Source: an uncultured Acidimicrobiales bacterium (GTDB lineage: Bacteria > Actinomycetota > Acidimicrobiia > Acidimicrobiales > Bin134). Taken from it: 64,000 nucleotides of DNA. The notes beneath the pieces were generated by a model. That model was not told the origin of the DNA and ran no database searches. It was given only the letters and a program-made list of their open reading frames with translations. The translations under genes and the position numbers were made by a program. The DNA lies in assembly GCA_951813325.1 (NCBI GenBank), contig OX638350.1, positions 3,205,954-3,269,953 on the forward strand. The letters are read 5' to 3'. Within the stretch, counting starts at the first letter, position 1. Each line of letters opens with the position of its first letter. Of the stretch, positions 16,343-24,900 are shown one piece after another.

Positions 16343-17647
16343 ATGAGCAAGCTCTTGGGATTGGGACCGCCGGCCAGTACCCCCTTCTCTCCGCACTTCG
16401 GAGGAACGCCGAACACCCTTGTCGGGCGCGACGACCTGCTCGGCACTCTCGGCTCTGGATTGGCGACGGGTCCGAATGACAAGTGGTACACGACCATCAT
16501 CATGGGAGTCAGGGGGTCGGGCAAGACAACGATCCTCAACGAGATCGAGGACAGGGCGGCCGCCGACGGCTGGGTTGTTTTGTCGTTGGACGCCGGGACA
16601 CCAGGGCTTCTCGACCGCATCGCCCAGGCGATGGCTCAGGCGAACCGCTCATACGAGTCCCTGGAGCTCGAGGGAGACGCCCGGGGAAGGTCCGTCGGCA
16701 AGAGCCTAGGGGTCAGACTCGGCCCCCTTGAAGGCAAGATGGAGGCAACGGACTTCTTCGAGTCGCCCACAATGGGCCTCCGGGAGCACTTGGTGTTCCT
16801 GGCACATCAGGCGATGAAGCAAGGCACCTCGGTGCTGCTCACCGTAGACGAGATGCACGGCATAGACAGGGTAGAGGGGCGCAGGCTCTCCAACGACATC
16901 CAGCACATCACTAGGCGGGCGGGGCTGCCGCTTGCTTTTGTCGGGGCCGGCCTCTTGGAGATGAAGCACACCCTGATGCGGGATCGGAAGACGACCTTCT
17001 TCCACCGATGCGAGGACTACGAGTTGCCCCCGCTGGATGTTGTCGATGCCATGAAGGGTATAGCCGCGCCGATTGAGGACGCTGGTGGCTCCATCTCGCC
17101 TGATGCCCTGAACTTGGCCGCGACGGCCGTGAAGGGGTCGCCCTACCGCTTGCAAGTGATTGGAGACGCCGCATGGAGGCTGTCTGATGCGCCCGAAACG
17201 TCCATAGATACCCGAATCGTCGAGATGGCCGTGACCGCGGCGGATGAGGTCGTTGAGAAGAACATCGGCATACCCGCGTGGCACGATCTGTCAGAACGGG
17301 AGAAGTCGGTGGTCGTGTCATTGGCCAGCCAAAGCGGGGCGTCAGATGCAATCAAGGTCGCGCGGGATGTGGGGATCAGCAGCAGACAGGCGAGCGGACT
17401 GCTCATCCATCTGCGGGACGGCGGCTATGTCACCTCTCTCGGCAACGGGAACTATGAGCTTTCGGGGCTCGTGCCAGCGAAAGTGGCCCTTGGAGCCCAC
17501 TCTTCGGGAGAAGGCTCCAGTGCCGAGCCGATCCATCGCCCTGCTGCCAGTGGGCGAGCGGCGGCGAGGTGCCGGAAATGGATGCCGCGCGCTCGCGCGT
17601 ACTGTTCTTTGAGGGCAGGACACGCTGGGCGGTGCCGATCAAGGTAG
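16343..17647 (+). CDS. Orc1/Cdc6-like AAA ATPase with winged-helix tail
   Basis: 434 aa. ATG at 16343 was chosen over an in-frame ATG at 16325 because a -10 box ends 6 nt upstream. After a VGRDDLL motif come MGVRGSGKT (Walker A), LLTVDEMHG (Walker B), a sensor region (PLAFVGAGLLEM) and a C-terminal winged-helix region (LSEREKSVVVSLA, ARDVGISSRQASGLLIHL). This is the domain order of Orc1/Cdc6-like ATPases common on actinobacterial chromosomes and mobile DNA. Role unknown. The last ~60 residues (after LVPAKVALGAHS) are low complexity. A paralog lies at 59851-61071 with the same leaderless layout. Confidence 0.8.
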   Translation: MSKLLGLGPPASTPFSPHFGGTPNTLVGRDDLLGTLGSGLATGPNDKWYTTIIMGVRGSGKTTILNEIEDRAAADGWVVLSLDAGTPGLLDRIAQAMAQANRSYESLELEGDARGRSVGKSLGVRLGPLEGKMEATDFFESPTMGLREHLVFLAHQAMKQGTSVLLTVDEMHGIDRVEGRRLSNDIQHITRRAGLPLAFVGAGLLEMKHTLMRDRKTTFFHRCEDYELPPLDVVDAMKGIAAPIEDAGGSISPDALNLAATAVKGSPYRLQVIGDAAWRLSDAPETSIDTRIVEMAVTAADEVVEKNIGIPAWHDLSEREKSVVVSLASQSGASDAIKVARDVGISSRQASGLLIHLRDGGYVTSLGNGNYELSGLVPAKVALGAHSSGEGSSAEPIHRPAASGRAAARCRKWMPRARAYCSLRAGHAGRCRSR

Positions 17648-17699
17648 CGGGGGGCAAACAGCCGGGCTGGGGGGATTAGCCCCAAAAGGTGGCTGGCTG

Positions 17700-18002
17700 T
17701 CAATTCAGGATCAAGGGGCCTGCTCGCCTACCGTGGCCCCTTTGACCGCCCGCCCTCGGCCCTGCGGCCGCCGCGCAGAGGATCAGGGCCACGAGCACGC
17801 CGAGCCTTGACCTGGTGGCAATGTTGGCGCCGATCAGCCAGAAGCACGCGGCCATGAACGCCCCCATCACGATGCGCTGAGAGGGGGGCGACAGCCCCGC
17901 TATGTCCCCGCCATCCTCATCGGTGCCATTCTCTGCGGATTCTTGGCCGAGGAATGCGACGAACCGGGCGGACACCCAGCACAGCACAGCAGCAGATTCC
18001 AA
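17700..18002 (-). CDS. small hypothetical membrane protein
   Basis: 100 aa from ATG at 18002. It has an acidic N-terminal region (ESAENGTDEDGGD) and two hydrophobic segments (IVMGAFMAACFWLIGANIA and LGVLVALILCAAAA). No Shine-Dalgarno sequence is evident. The opposite strand from about 17890 also reads like coding sequence (see the region entry at 17892-18150), so either could be a remnant. No family recognised. Confidence 0.4.
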   Translation of the reverse strand: MESAAVLCWVSARFVAFLGQESAENGTDEDGGDIAGLSPPSQRIVMGAFMAACFWLIGANIATRSRLGVLVALILCAAAAGPRAGGQRGHGRRAGPLILN

Positions 18003-18150
18003 GAGGCGGTGGAAGCCGAGATTGACTACGGATTCCTACCCGACCACTTCCCCGTTGCCGAGGCAAGCGAGGTGTATGCCGGCCTGGTCGAGCAGGTAGC
18101 CGAGGCCCAAGAAGCCCGCAACGCGGCCGCTCCCGATAGCGAAGACCGGC
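17892..18150 (+). pseudogene. possible gene remnant on the plus strand
   Basis: A plus-strand frame reads YVPAILIGAILCGFLAEEC and then EAVEAEIDYGFLPDHFPVAE and EVYAGLVEQVAEAQEARNAA. This is ordinary amphipathic protein-like sequence, unlike the surrounding low-complexity frames. It has no clear start and breaks at about 18150, where homology to the 13831-15810 gene begins on the other strand. I read it as a fragment cut by the duplication boundary. Confidence 0.35.
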
Positions 18151-18391
18151 CGTCGATGCAGATCCTGGGGGCAAGCCCCCCGGCCACGGTCCCGGCCGCC
18201 GCTAGCGGCACCAGCGCCGGAGCCCCCGCCACGACCAGGATCAGCCCCAAGACAAGCGCGGCTGAAAACACGCCGACCTGGGCAAGCGGGAACGCCCTCA
18301 GGATGCTCCATCCCGCGAGCCAGCCGACCTCTTCGCCCTGGGGCCGGCGGCAAGAACCCGTGAAGCTCCCCGCGACAACCGGTTCTGTCAT
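18026..18391 (-). CDS. membrane protein, partial paralog of the 13831-15810 product
   Basis: ATG at 18391 starts MTEPVVAGSFTGS and continues to a hydrophobic hairpin (VGVFSAALVLGLILVVAGAP) nearly identical to that of the large gene at 13831-15810. Homology stops at ICIDG (about 18150). The remaining ~40 residues look like a chance extension. It starts 5 bp after the stop of the acidic-tail protein, so they may be co-transcribed. Probably a truncated duplicate. Confidence 0.5.
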   Translation of the reverse strand: MTEPVVAGSFTGSCRRPQGEEVGWLAGWSILRAFPLAQVGVFSAALVLGLILVVAGAPALVPLAAAGTVAGGLAPRICIDGRSSLSGAAALRASWASATCSTRPAYTSLASATGKWSGRNP

Positions 18392-18395
18392 CGAA

Positions 18396-19049
18396 CTACA
18401 AATCGCCATCGGGAGATTCGCCATCGGGAGATTCGCCATCGGGAGATTCGCCATCGGGAGATTCGCCAGGACCGTCGTCGCCGGGACCGTCATCGGGAGG
18501 GCCACTATCGGGAGGACCATCATCGCCAGGACCATCGTCGCCGGGATCGTCATCGGGAGGGCCACTATCGGGAGGACCATCATCGCCAGGACCATCGTCG
18601 CCGGGATCGTCATCGGGAGGGCCACTATCGGGAGGACCATCATCGCCAGGACCATCGTCGCCGGGATCGTCATCGGGAGGGCCACTATCGGGAGGACCAT
18701 CATCGCCAGGACCATCATCGCCAGGACCGTCGTCGCCGGGATCGTCATCGGGAGGGCCACTATCGGGAGGACCATCGTCACCGGGATCGGTGTCGGAGCA
18801 GCCGCCCCACTGCACGCATACGTCTCTCAACTCGAATTCGGTTATGTGGCGTTTCACGTTCGATCCGAGCCGCGAGGCGATTTCGCCCGTGTTGGCCACG
18901 CCGTAGAACGCGGTGACCGCCACGGCGATGACGACGACAACCACAGCTGATTTGATCAACCTCCCCGCCGAGACCACCAGCACGATCGCCGCCAAGGCGA
19001 CGGCCGCGAAGACTCTCCCGTCTTCTGTCCATCCCATTAGTTCCTGCAT
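18396..19049 (-). CDS. membrane protein with acidic Asp-Gly-Pro repeat tail
   Basis: 217 aa. ATG at 19049 has AAGGAG 8 nt upstream. Two hydrophobic segments (VFAAVALAAIVLVVSAG, SAVVVVVIAVAVTAFYGVA) are followed by a short domain (SNVKRHITEFELRDVCVQWG) and then ~110 residues built from DDGPGDDGPPDSGPPDDDPG units, ending with five ESPDG repeats. The tail is strongly acidic and disordered, encoded by a 60-bp minisatellite, and probably lies outside the membrane. No family recognised. Confidence 0.65.
   Translation of the reverse strand: MQELMGWTEDGRVFAAVALAAIVLVVSAGRLIKSAVVVVVIAVAVTAFYGVANTGEIASRLGSNVKRHITEFELRDVCVQWGGCSDTDPGDDGPPDSGPPDDDPGDDGPGDDGPGDDGPPDSGPPDDDPGDDGPGDDGPPDSGPPDDDPGDDGPGDDGPPDSGPPDDDPGDDGPGDDGPPDSGPPDDGPGDDGPGESPDGESPDGESPDGESPDGDL
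18410..18785. repeat. 60-bp and 15-bp minisatellite
   Basis: From about 18470 to 18785 a 60-bp unit (contains GGATCGTCATCGGGAGGGCC) recurs about five times with near identity. From 18410 to 18470 a 15-bp unit (GGAGATTCGCCATCG) recurs four times. Both stay in frame with the minus-strand gene at 18396-19049. Confidence 0.9.
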
Positions 19050-19165
19050 TGTGTTGCTCCTTGCTGATCGACGCCGAAAGCTCCGAATCCGGCGATCCCG
19101 CCGGCCATGCCGCCCAGATCCGCCGACAAGCGGCGGCGGCCGGATGCGGGCGGTGTGGCGAACAT
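19037..19165 (-). CDS. 42-aa small protein sharing the MFATPP start
   Basis: ATG at 19165 opens a 42-codon frame (MFATPPASGRRR..., Gly/Ala-rich middle) ending in TAA at 19037, 13 nt inside the next gene. The first residues match the start of the 13831-15810 product (MFATPP), and both starts follow the same CGACC-rich leader. It may be a decayed duplicate of that gene start that now acts as an upstream cistron. Confidence 0.4.
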   Translation of the reverse strand: MFATPPASGRRRLSADLGGMAGGIAGFGAFGVDQQGATQCRN

Positions 19166-19370
19166 GGCCGAAAGGATCGCAGCGGCCAGGGTCGCTCAAG
19201 GTCGAAACCCCCCTGGGCGCGGTCGGCCACGGTCGTTTCGGGCCGAAAGCCAGGCCCTTTTGATCATCCAGGGCGTTGAGCGGGGTGAATGCGCTCGGAC
19301 TGGAGCAACAAGAAAATGGGCTCCGAGCCCGGCCCGGCGATCATCCCCAGCAGGTCGAAGCCCCCCGGCG
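19166..19370 (-). repeat. repeated ~200-bp leader, copy 2
   Basis: Matches 15811-16010 by eye over most of its length, including CGACC boxes next to the start codon and, further upstream, a frame ending in GFDLLGMIAGPGSEPIF (19264-19458 minus, a possible 64-aa gene). The interval up to 19488 holds nothing else convincing. Confidence 0.65.
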
Positions 19371-19488
19371 CCCAGCGCGGCAGCCACCTCGTCGACCACC
19401 CGCCCAAGCGGGCTCTGCTGCTCGGCGGTGCCGACATGGCCGCAGAAGCAGTCGGCAAAAAAGCCTCGTCGCCGCGGGCCGCTCGGGC

Positions 19489-20115
19489 CTACTCGGGCCG
19501 CGCGGCCGCTTGGCGGGCCGCCTCGGCGGCCATGGCCTGGGGCGCCCCGAACCAGCGCAGCAGGCGGGCGACCACCTCGGCGGGCTCGCCGCCGGCGCCC
19601 AGCGCGGCGGCCACCGCGGCCGCGCGGTCCCAGGTCCACTCGCCGCGGGCCGCGGCGTCGGCGTCGGCCCGATGGGCGCGGCGCAGGTGCTGGGGAAGGC
19701 GGGCAACCACATGCGGGGGAGCCTCGGGCAGCCACCGCCTCACCGACCACACCGCCCCGCCCGGCGCCTGGGCGGCGATCTGGAACTGCTCAAGGCGCCG
19801 CAACGCCTGGCCCAGGCCCTTGGCGCCGCCCCTCGGGCTCACCCCCAGCTGCGACGCGGCGGCCGCGGTGTCCAGCTCGAAGCCGCCGGGGCTGCGACCC
19901 AAGCCGTCGGCCACCATCCGCAGGCACAACAAACTGGTCGGGCCGAGCCCGGCCAGCCAGTACCGCTCCACGTACACCGACCGGGCATCGTGGACGCAAT
20001 CGCGCCCATCAACCCGCCAGGGCGCAACCCAGATCGCCCCGGGCAGACACAACCCCGCGGCCCCGCCCCCATCAGCCCCGCGAGCACCATTCGAAAGCAC
20101 GCCCCACGGTCCCAC
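19489..20115 (-). CDS. hypothetical protein with helix-turn-helix-like core
   Basis: 208 aa from GTG at 20115; the true start may be further in. The core reads VYVERYWLAGLGPTSLLCLR, then GGFELDTAAAASQLGVSP and ALRRLEQFQIA, a winged-helix-like pattern seen in hypothetical actinobacterial proteins of phage or plasmid-like regions (recognised by pattern only). A Leu/Pro-rich helical tail follows. The start lies directly after the short third copy of the CGACC leader. Possibly a DNA-binding protein. Confidence 0.55.
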   Translation of the reverse strand: MGPWGVLSNGARGADGGGAAGLCLPGAIWVAPWRVDGRDCVHDARSVYVERYWLAGLGPTSLLCLRMVADGLGRSPGGFELDTAAAASQLGVSPRGGAKGLGQALRRLEQFQIAAQAPGGAVWSVRRWLPEAPPHVVARLPQHLRRAHRADADAAARGEWTWDRAAAVAAALGAGGEPAEVVARLLRWFGAPQAMAAEAARQAAARPE

Positions 20116-20190
20116 CGGCCAGGGTCTTGCAGGGTCGAAAACCCCGTCCCCAAGGTCGCGGCGGGTCGCACAGGGTCGAAAACCAGACTC
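20116..20190 (-). promoter_or_regulatory. CGACC-box leader, copy 3 (short)
   Basis: On the minus strand: TTTTCGACCCTG, GCGACCC, GCGACCTTGG, GGTTTTCGACCCTG, AGACCCTGGCC, then the GTG at 20115. Same box order as the two longer leader copies. The iterated boxes suggest an operator or promoter element shared by three genes. Confidence 0.6.
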
Positions 20191-20380
20191 CCAGCCAACC
20201 CCACCCCGGGCCGCCCGCCCACCACAAACACCGCCAGCCTCAGCAGGGCGCCCAGCACCAGATCTGCCGGTGCCCGGCCAATGAGGCCCAGTACATCAAC
20301 CGCCTCGGCCCGGAGCAGGGCTGGAGCTCGCCTGAGGATACGGCACAGAGATCGAAGTGGAGGTCCCGCCAAGAGGCCCC

Positions 20381-20506
20381 ATGTCCGTCTACATCGTCCG
20401 GCCAGACGGCACAGCGGATGAGCGATCCGCCTATCTGGGGGATGAGCCGGTATGGGAAGAGCTGGGCGCGGCCATCGCCCAGATGAGGCCCGACAGAGCC
20501 GGATGA
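20381..20506 (+). CDS. 41-aa small protein
   Basis: ATG at 20381 codes MSVYIVRPDGTADERSAYLG and 21 more residues (acidic/hydrophobic, ends MRPDRAG) before TGA at 20506. Codons are protein-like, and the frame is also open for 15 codons upstream (EIEVEVPPRG), so it may be the tail of a lost gene. No family recognised. Confidence 0.4.
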   Translation: MSVYIVRPDGTADERSAYLGDEPVWEELGAAIAQMRPDRAG

Positions 20507-20584
20507 CGGCCACGCTCATTGACACCTCCGTAGGCGTAGCCGCCCTTTCCTGCTCCGAAGCGTTGTGCGCCGATCCCCGGAGTT

Positions 20585-20959
20585 GTGCGCTGGGATGCTG
20601 CTGTGGCTGAAGAGGTGCCCCCGTTGGGGGAAGCGAGCCTCAATCCCTTCTCGCCGGGTTTTGGGCAGATCCCCGCGATGCTGGTCGGGCGAGCGATGCA
20701 GGCGGTGCAATCACCGACGACGGGCTGGATCAGCATACGGGGCGGCGGCGGGCGGGTCGGGCGGCGGACGGCTGCTGGCGGGCTGGCCATCAAGGAGGGC
20801 GAGAGGGTCAGCAGGGAGGACTGTCTCGCATGGATGTTTGGATACGACCCTGTGACCGGAACCCAGCTGGGCCGCCACCACACCACGCCCTTTCCATCGG
20901 ACAACACCTGGCCGAATAGTGTCTCCAATGTCGCGCGACACCTGTCGCCTGTGCTCTGA
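20585..20959 (+). pseudogene. chimeric remnant: ATPase N-terminus joined to relaxase fragment
   Basis: A 124-codon frame begins with NPFSPGFGQIPAMLVGR, the N-terminal signature of Orc1-like ATPases (compare PFSPHFGGTPNTLVGR in the 16343 gene). It then jumps to WISIRGGGGRV... and IKEGERVSREDCLAWMFGYD plus PVTGTQLGR, which resemble the N-terminal region of TrwC/MobF relaxases. Both parts are far too short to work. It looks like a deletion junction between two mobile-element genes. Confidence 0.55.
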
Positions 20960-21055
20960 AACACCTCACCTCCCCGTGACCATTTTCCTCTTGTCGCGGC
21001 CGTTCGCGCGTGCCATCATGAAATATATGGACAGACCATGAAAAGAGGTTTGATC

Positions 21056-21163
21056 ATGGCGACGCCGATAGAGCCCCGAGTAGCCGCCCTCGAAGAGCGG
21101 GTGGCACGTCTCGAGGAGCACTCAATGGAGGAGAAGGTGATCGACTTGCGCAAGGAGCCCTGA
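21056..21163 (+). CDS. 35-aa coiled-coil peptide
   Basis: ATG at 21056 is 8 nt after AGAGG. The product MATPIEPRVAALEERVARLE and 15 more residues has heptad-like Leu/Val spacing, so a short coiled coil is likely. It lies 140 bp upstream of the Hachiman genes in the same orientation. Could be a small partner or the remnant of a larger coiled-coil protein. Confidence 0.45.
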   Translation: MATPIEPRVAALEERVARLEEHSMEEKVIDLRKEP

Positions 21164-21302
21164 CTCAGTACGCCTAGAGACTCGCCAACGACACAGGGCC
21201 ATCCCCAGACAGCGACTCGCCATGCCAAGCACTATCTTCAGAGGATCTCAAGGCACCTGCACATGGTCCGGCGACGCGTGGACTGGGGAGGAAATGGTGG
21301 CT

Positions 21303-21986
21303 ATGTCGGCAGACATCACAGAGCGAGCCCGCGACGTGACCTTCGAGAACGACGTTGCCAATAAGCTCCAAGATCTAGCATCGACGGGTGCGTCAGCAGA
21401 GTGGCTCGCCGAGTTTCTCGACGAGGCGGCCTCACATGAGGTCCTGTCGTGGCAAGTCGGAGAGGCCATCGCCGAAGCCGTTCTCGAAAGCTCCCACGGC
21501 GTCAACTTTCCTTGGAACGTCAGGCGAGATGAACGCAATCCGAGAGCAAGTCTTCAAGGAGCAGACATCGTTGGGATCAGCGAGGAGCCTCAGGGATGTC
21601 GGCTCGTCTTCGGGGAAGTGAAGTCCTCATCTGATCAGAGTTCGCCGCCAAGGGTCGTCACCGGCAAGAGCGGATTGGATAAGCAGCTTGAACGGCTGAT
21701 CGAGGACAACAAGCTAAAATACGCCCTCATCAAGTGGCTCTTGGCTCGCGTGGGCGAGGCAGCCGGAACTTCATTCGACGAGGCCCTTACCGCGTTCATC
21801 GAGAGTGAAGGGACCTCAGTTCGGTTCATTGGAGTACTCGTTCGCGATACGCCTGCAAGCGAGAAAGATGTCAGTCGCCGAGGAAGGGCGTTGGGCGGGC
21901 AGGTACCTGAACCTGGTTCAGTCGAGCTCTATGCCATGTACATGCCTAGGCCGATGGCTGAATGGACAGGGTGGGTGGCAGCATGA
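21303..21986 (+). CDS. hamA: HamA-like nuclease of a Hachiman defence system
   Basis: 227 aa. ATG at 21303 was chosen for GGGGAGG 11 nt upstream; an ATG at 21294 is also possible. The region FPWNVRRDERNPRASLQGAD and then LVFGEVKSSSD gives the acidic-then-ExK layout (about D88, E105, K107) of the PD-(D/E)xK-like DUF1837 fold. In Hachiman (family knowledge) HamA is a nuclease effector held inactive by the HamB helicase and released on DNA damage or phage infection. It overlaps the helicase gene by 4 nt (ATGA). Length is a little short for HamA. The assignment rests on the ExK motif and the partner. Confidence 0.7.
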   Translation: MSADITERARDVTFENDVANKLQDLASTGASAEWLAEFLDEAASHEVLSWQVGEAIAEAVLESSHGVNFPWNVRRDERNPRASLQGADIVGISEEPQGCRLVFGEVKSSSDQSSPPRVVTGKSGLDKQLERLIEDNKLKYALIKWLLARVGEAAGTSFDEALTAFIESEGTSVRFIGVLVRDTPASEKDVSRRGRALGGQVPEPGSVELYAMYMPRPMAEWTGWVAA

Positions 21987-24900
21987 CTGACTCCCTTGCT
22001 GGAACCATCCATTCTGAGCCCATTCGCTCCGCATCTCAGGACGCGGGCAGCCTGGCTGCGTTGGCCATTCTTGGTGAGGACAGCGCACTTCAAGATCCAG
22101 ATGCAGTTTCCTTCTCGGCACACACAATCGAGGTAGTTGCACTTCGTCTTGCGCTCGCTGGGGATGATGGCGCCAAGGCAGCATGCCGGGAGGCGTTCGA
22201 GTTGCTGCGAGCAGTTTTGCAAGACGGCGGATTGCGATCGGAGCTCTCGGCACTCGAGGCTTCGCAGGTCCGCACCCGGGCTGCTGTATTCGGAGTGCTC
22301 GGAGAGGTGCATGCGCAGACGAGGCAACTCCTCGAAGGAGTAGAGGGTACGGAGATCGGGGCCACCGGATGGGGCACCGCCACCGAACTGGTCGTGCTCG
22401 ATGTTTGGCAACTTCTCATTCGAAAACGCGGGTGGGGGGATCTGGATCAACTGCATGAGCACATTGGAGAGGTCCGCGCCCAGCAGGCGACGAACGAGCC
22501 CCCGTTCCTCAACAACCAGGCCAAGGCCAGCGATGGTTGGAAGCTAGTCGCGATGTACCACCTGCTTCGTGCGGCCGAGATTGTGGCCGAGTACACCGAA
22601 CGTGGGTCAAGTGATGGCCTCTTCGATCCCGTTGAGCAGGCGGAGCTCCATTTCGACCGGGCGCGGGACGCCGCGGCAGAGGCAGGGGACGCCGACCTGT
22701 CGTTCCTTGTCAGCCTGCTCGATCTTGCCACTCGTTCATTGGTCGAGCGGAGCATCTGGAGAATCGTGCGCGGCGCCGGGACTAGGGCTCGCGAGTTCGT
22801 CGAACAACTGGCGAGTCGCGACAATGACCAGCCATTCCTTGAGCTTCTCCCGCCCCAACACAAGGCTCTCGTTGACCAAGGACTCATGGGGACCGGCCGC
22901 CGGTCGGTTGTCGTCTCTCTGCCCACGTCGGCTGGAAAGACGCTCATTGCGGAATTCCGGGTTCTTCAGGCGCTTGACAACTATGACGCCCAAGCTGGCT
23001 GGGTGGCCTACACGGCCCCGACCCGCGCCTTGGTCAACCAGCTGACAGCTCGTCTGCGAAGAGACTTCGCTCCGCTCGGCATACGGGTTGAGCGATTCTC
23101 TCCTGCCCTTGAAATCGACTCCGTCGAGGCTGAGATTCTGGACGCGTCGGAGGATCCATTCCGCGTCGTCGTGACCACACCCGAGAAGCTCGACCTTCTC
23201 CTGCGAGGCGGTTGGATATCGAATCTCGGCAGGCCCCTGTGCCTGGTCATAGTGGACGAGGCGCACAACTTGGGTACGAGCGGTCGAGGGCTCAAACTCG
23301 AATTGCTCCTCGCGACGATCAATCGTGAGGCGCGAGATGCCAGCTTCTTGCTGATGACGCCGTTCATCCCCAACGCTGAAGAGATAGCCTCATGGCTCGA
23401 TCCCGCCAACAACCAAGCGGTGGAGCTCGGGCTTGAGTGGCTGCCAAACGACCGCGTCGTTGGACTGGCCAAGCTGGAGAAGATGGCACAACGAGGGCAC
23501 TCCCGAGTTGTAGCAGAGACAATCCTCACCTCTGCTCGGTCGCTTCACACCGATCAAGAGGTCGAGCTTGCTTCGGGCAGGCCACTGGGACTCCCCTACT
23601 CGGGCCTCAACCGTCCGACAGCGCTGGCGACTGCCACCGCCCATGCACTGGGCCAACGCGGTACAACAGTCACGCTCGTAGGGCAGCCAAGCTACTCATG
23701 GGCTCAGGCGGAGCGCCTTGCCGGCGAAGTCGATGACGACGTGCGAGATGATCTAGTTGAATCGGTCGGCAATTTGCTCGCGGACGAATACGGGCAGGAC
23801 TATCCGCTCGCGCGCCTTTTGAGAAAAGGGGTAGCAGTCCACCACGCCGGGCTCTCTGACGATGTCCGCTTGATGATTGAGGCCCTTGCCGAACGCGGCA
23901 CGCTTCGCCACATCGTCGCGACCACGACTCTGGCTCAAGGCATCAACTTTCCCATCAGCAACGTGGTGCTCGGCAGCTACCAATACCCGTACGGCGTAGC
24001 GATGCCAACCGAGGACTTCTGGAACATCGCGGGTCGAGCGGGTCGAGCAAACCATGGCCAACCAGGCGTGATCCTCCTGGCAGCCCACGATGCGAAGCGA
24101 GAGGCTGCACTGAGGAAGTACCTCGCCTCGGCAGCTCTAGAGCTGAACTCGGCCCTGATTGCCATGGTGGAAGACGCTCTGGCGAAGTACCACACACTCG
24201 ATCTCGCGAGGCTCAGTTTCATGGGCAGTTGGTCGAGCTTCCTTCAGTTCATCACCCACACATATCGAATCGTGGGTGCTGAAGAGTTCTCAGTTCGGGT
24301 TGAGCAAGTCTTGCGAGGCACGCTTGGCTTCCGAGAGCTGCGGGCAAGCCAGCCTGCGTGGGCCGATGCCCTTGTCCAAGGCGTTCAGGCCTACGCGTCC
24401 CAACTCTCTGGGAAGCCCATTTCGCTCGTTGACTCGACCGGCTTTTCCTGGGAGAGCGTGAGCGCGACTCTGGCTCGGATGGCCGACCGTGGAATCGGCG
24501 AACAACTCCTGGGCAACGAGCTATTTGCCAGGCGCTCAGAAGTTCTAAGCGACGCCATCGGGGTTCTCCTCCAAGTACCTGAACTTCGCGAGCAGCTAGT
24601 GGAGCGGTTGGATCCCGCGGAATCCGAAGGCGACTTCTTATCTCGAGTTGTCAAAGACTGGGTAGGAGGGATGACGCTCGGTGACCTCGCCGACAATTAC
24701 TTCGCAAGAGCGTCAGGTGGAAAGCAACGCGATCGCACTCAAGCGCTTACGCAGTGCTGCCAACGCCTCTTCGGGTCTATTTTGCCAACTGTTTCTTGGG
24801 GTTTGTCTGCTTTACAGGCACTTGCTATGTCCAGGCGCCCTGAAGAAGAGATCCCGAGAAACTCGCGAGACATACCCTCCTACGTTTTCTACGGAGTCGA

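Noticed and set aside
18410-18785. Possible CRISPR array because of regularly spaced repeats
   Set aside because: The units are contiguous with no unique spacers, stay in frame and encode an acidic tail; no cas genes nearby.
17943-18950. Plus-strand 335-codon frame with IGRATIGRTI-type repeats
   Set aside because: The repeat part is the reverse of the minus-strand acidic minisatellite; only the first ~70 codons look like real (remnant) coding sequence.
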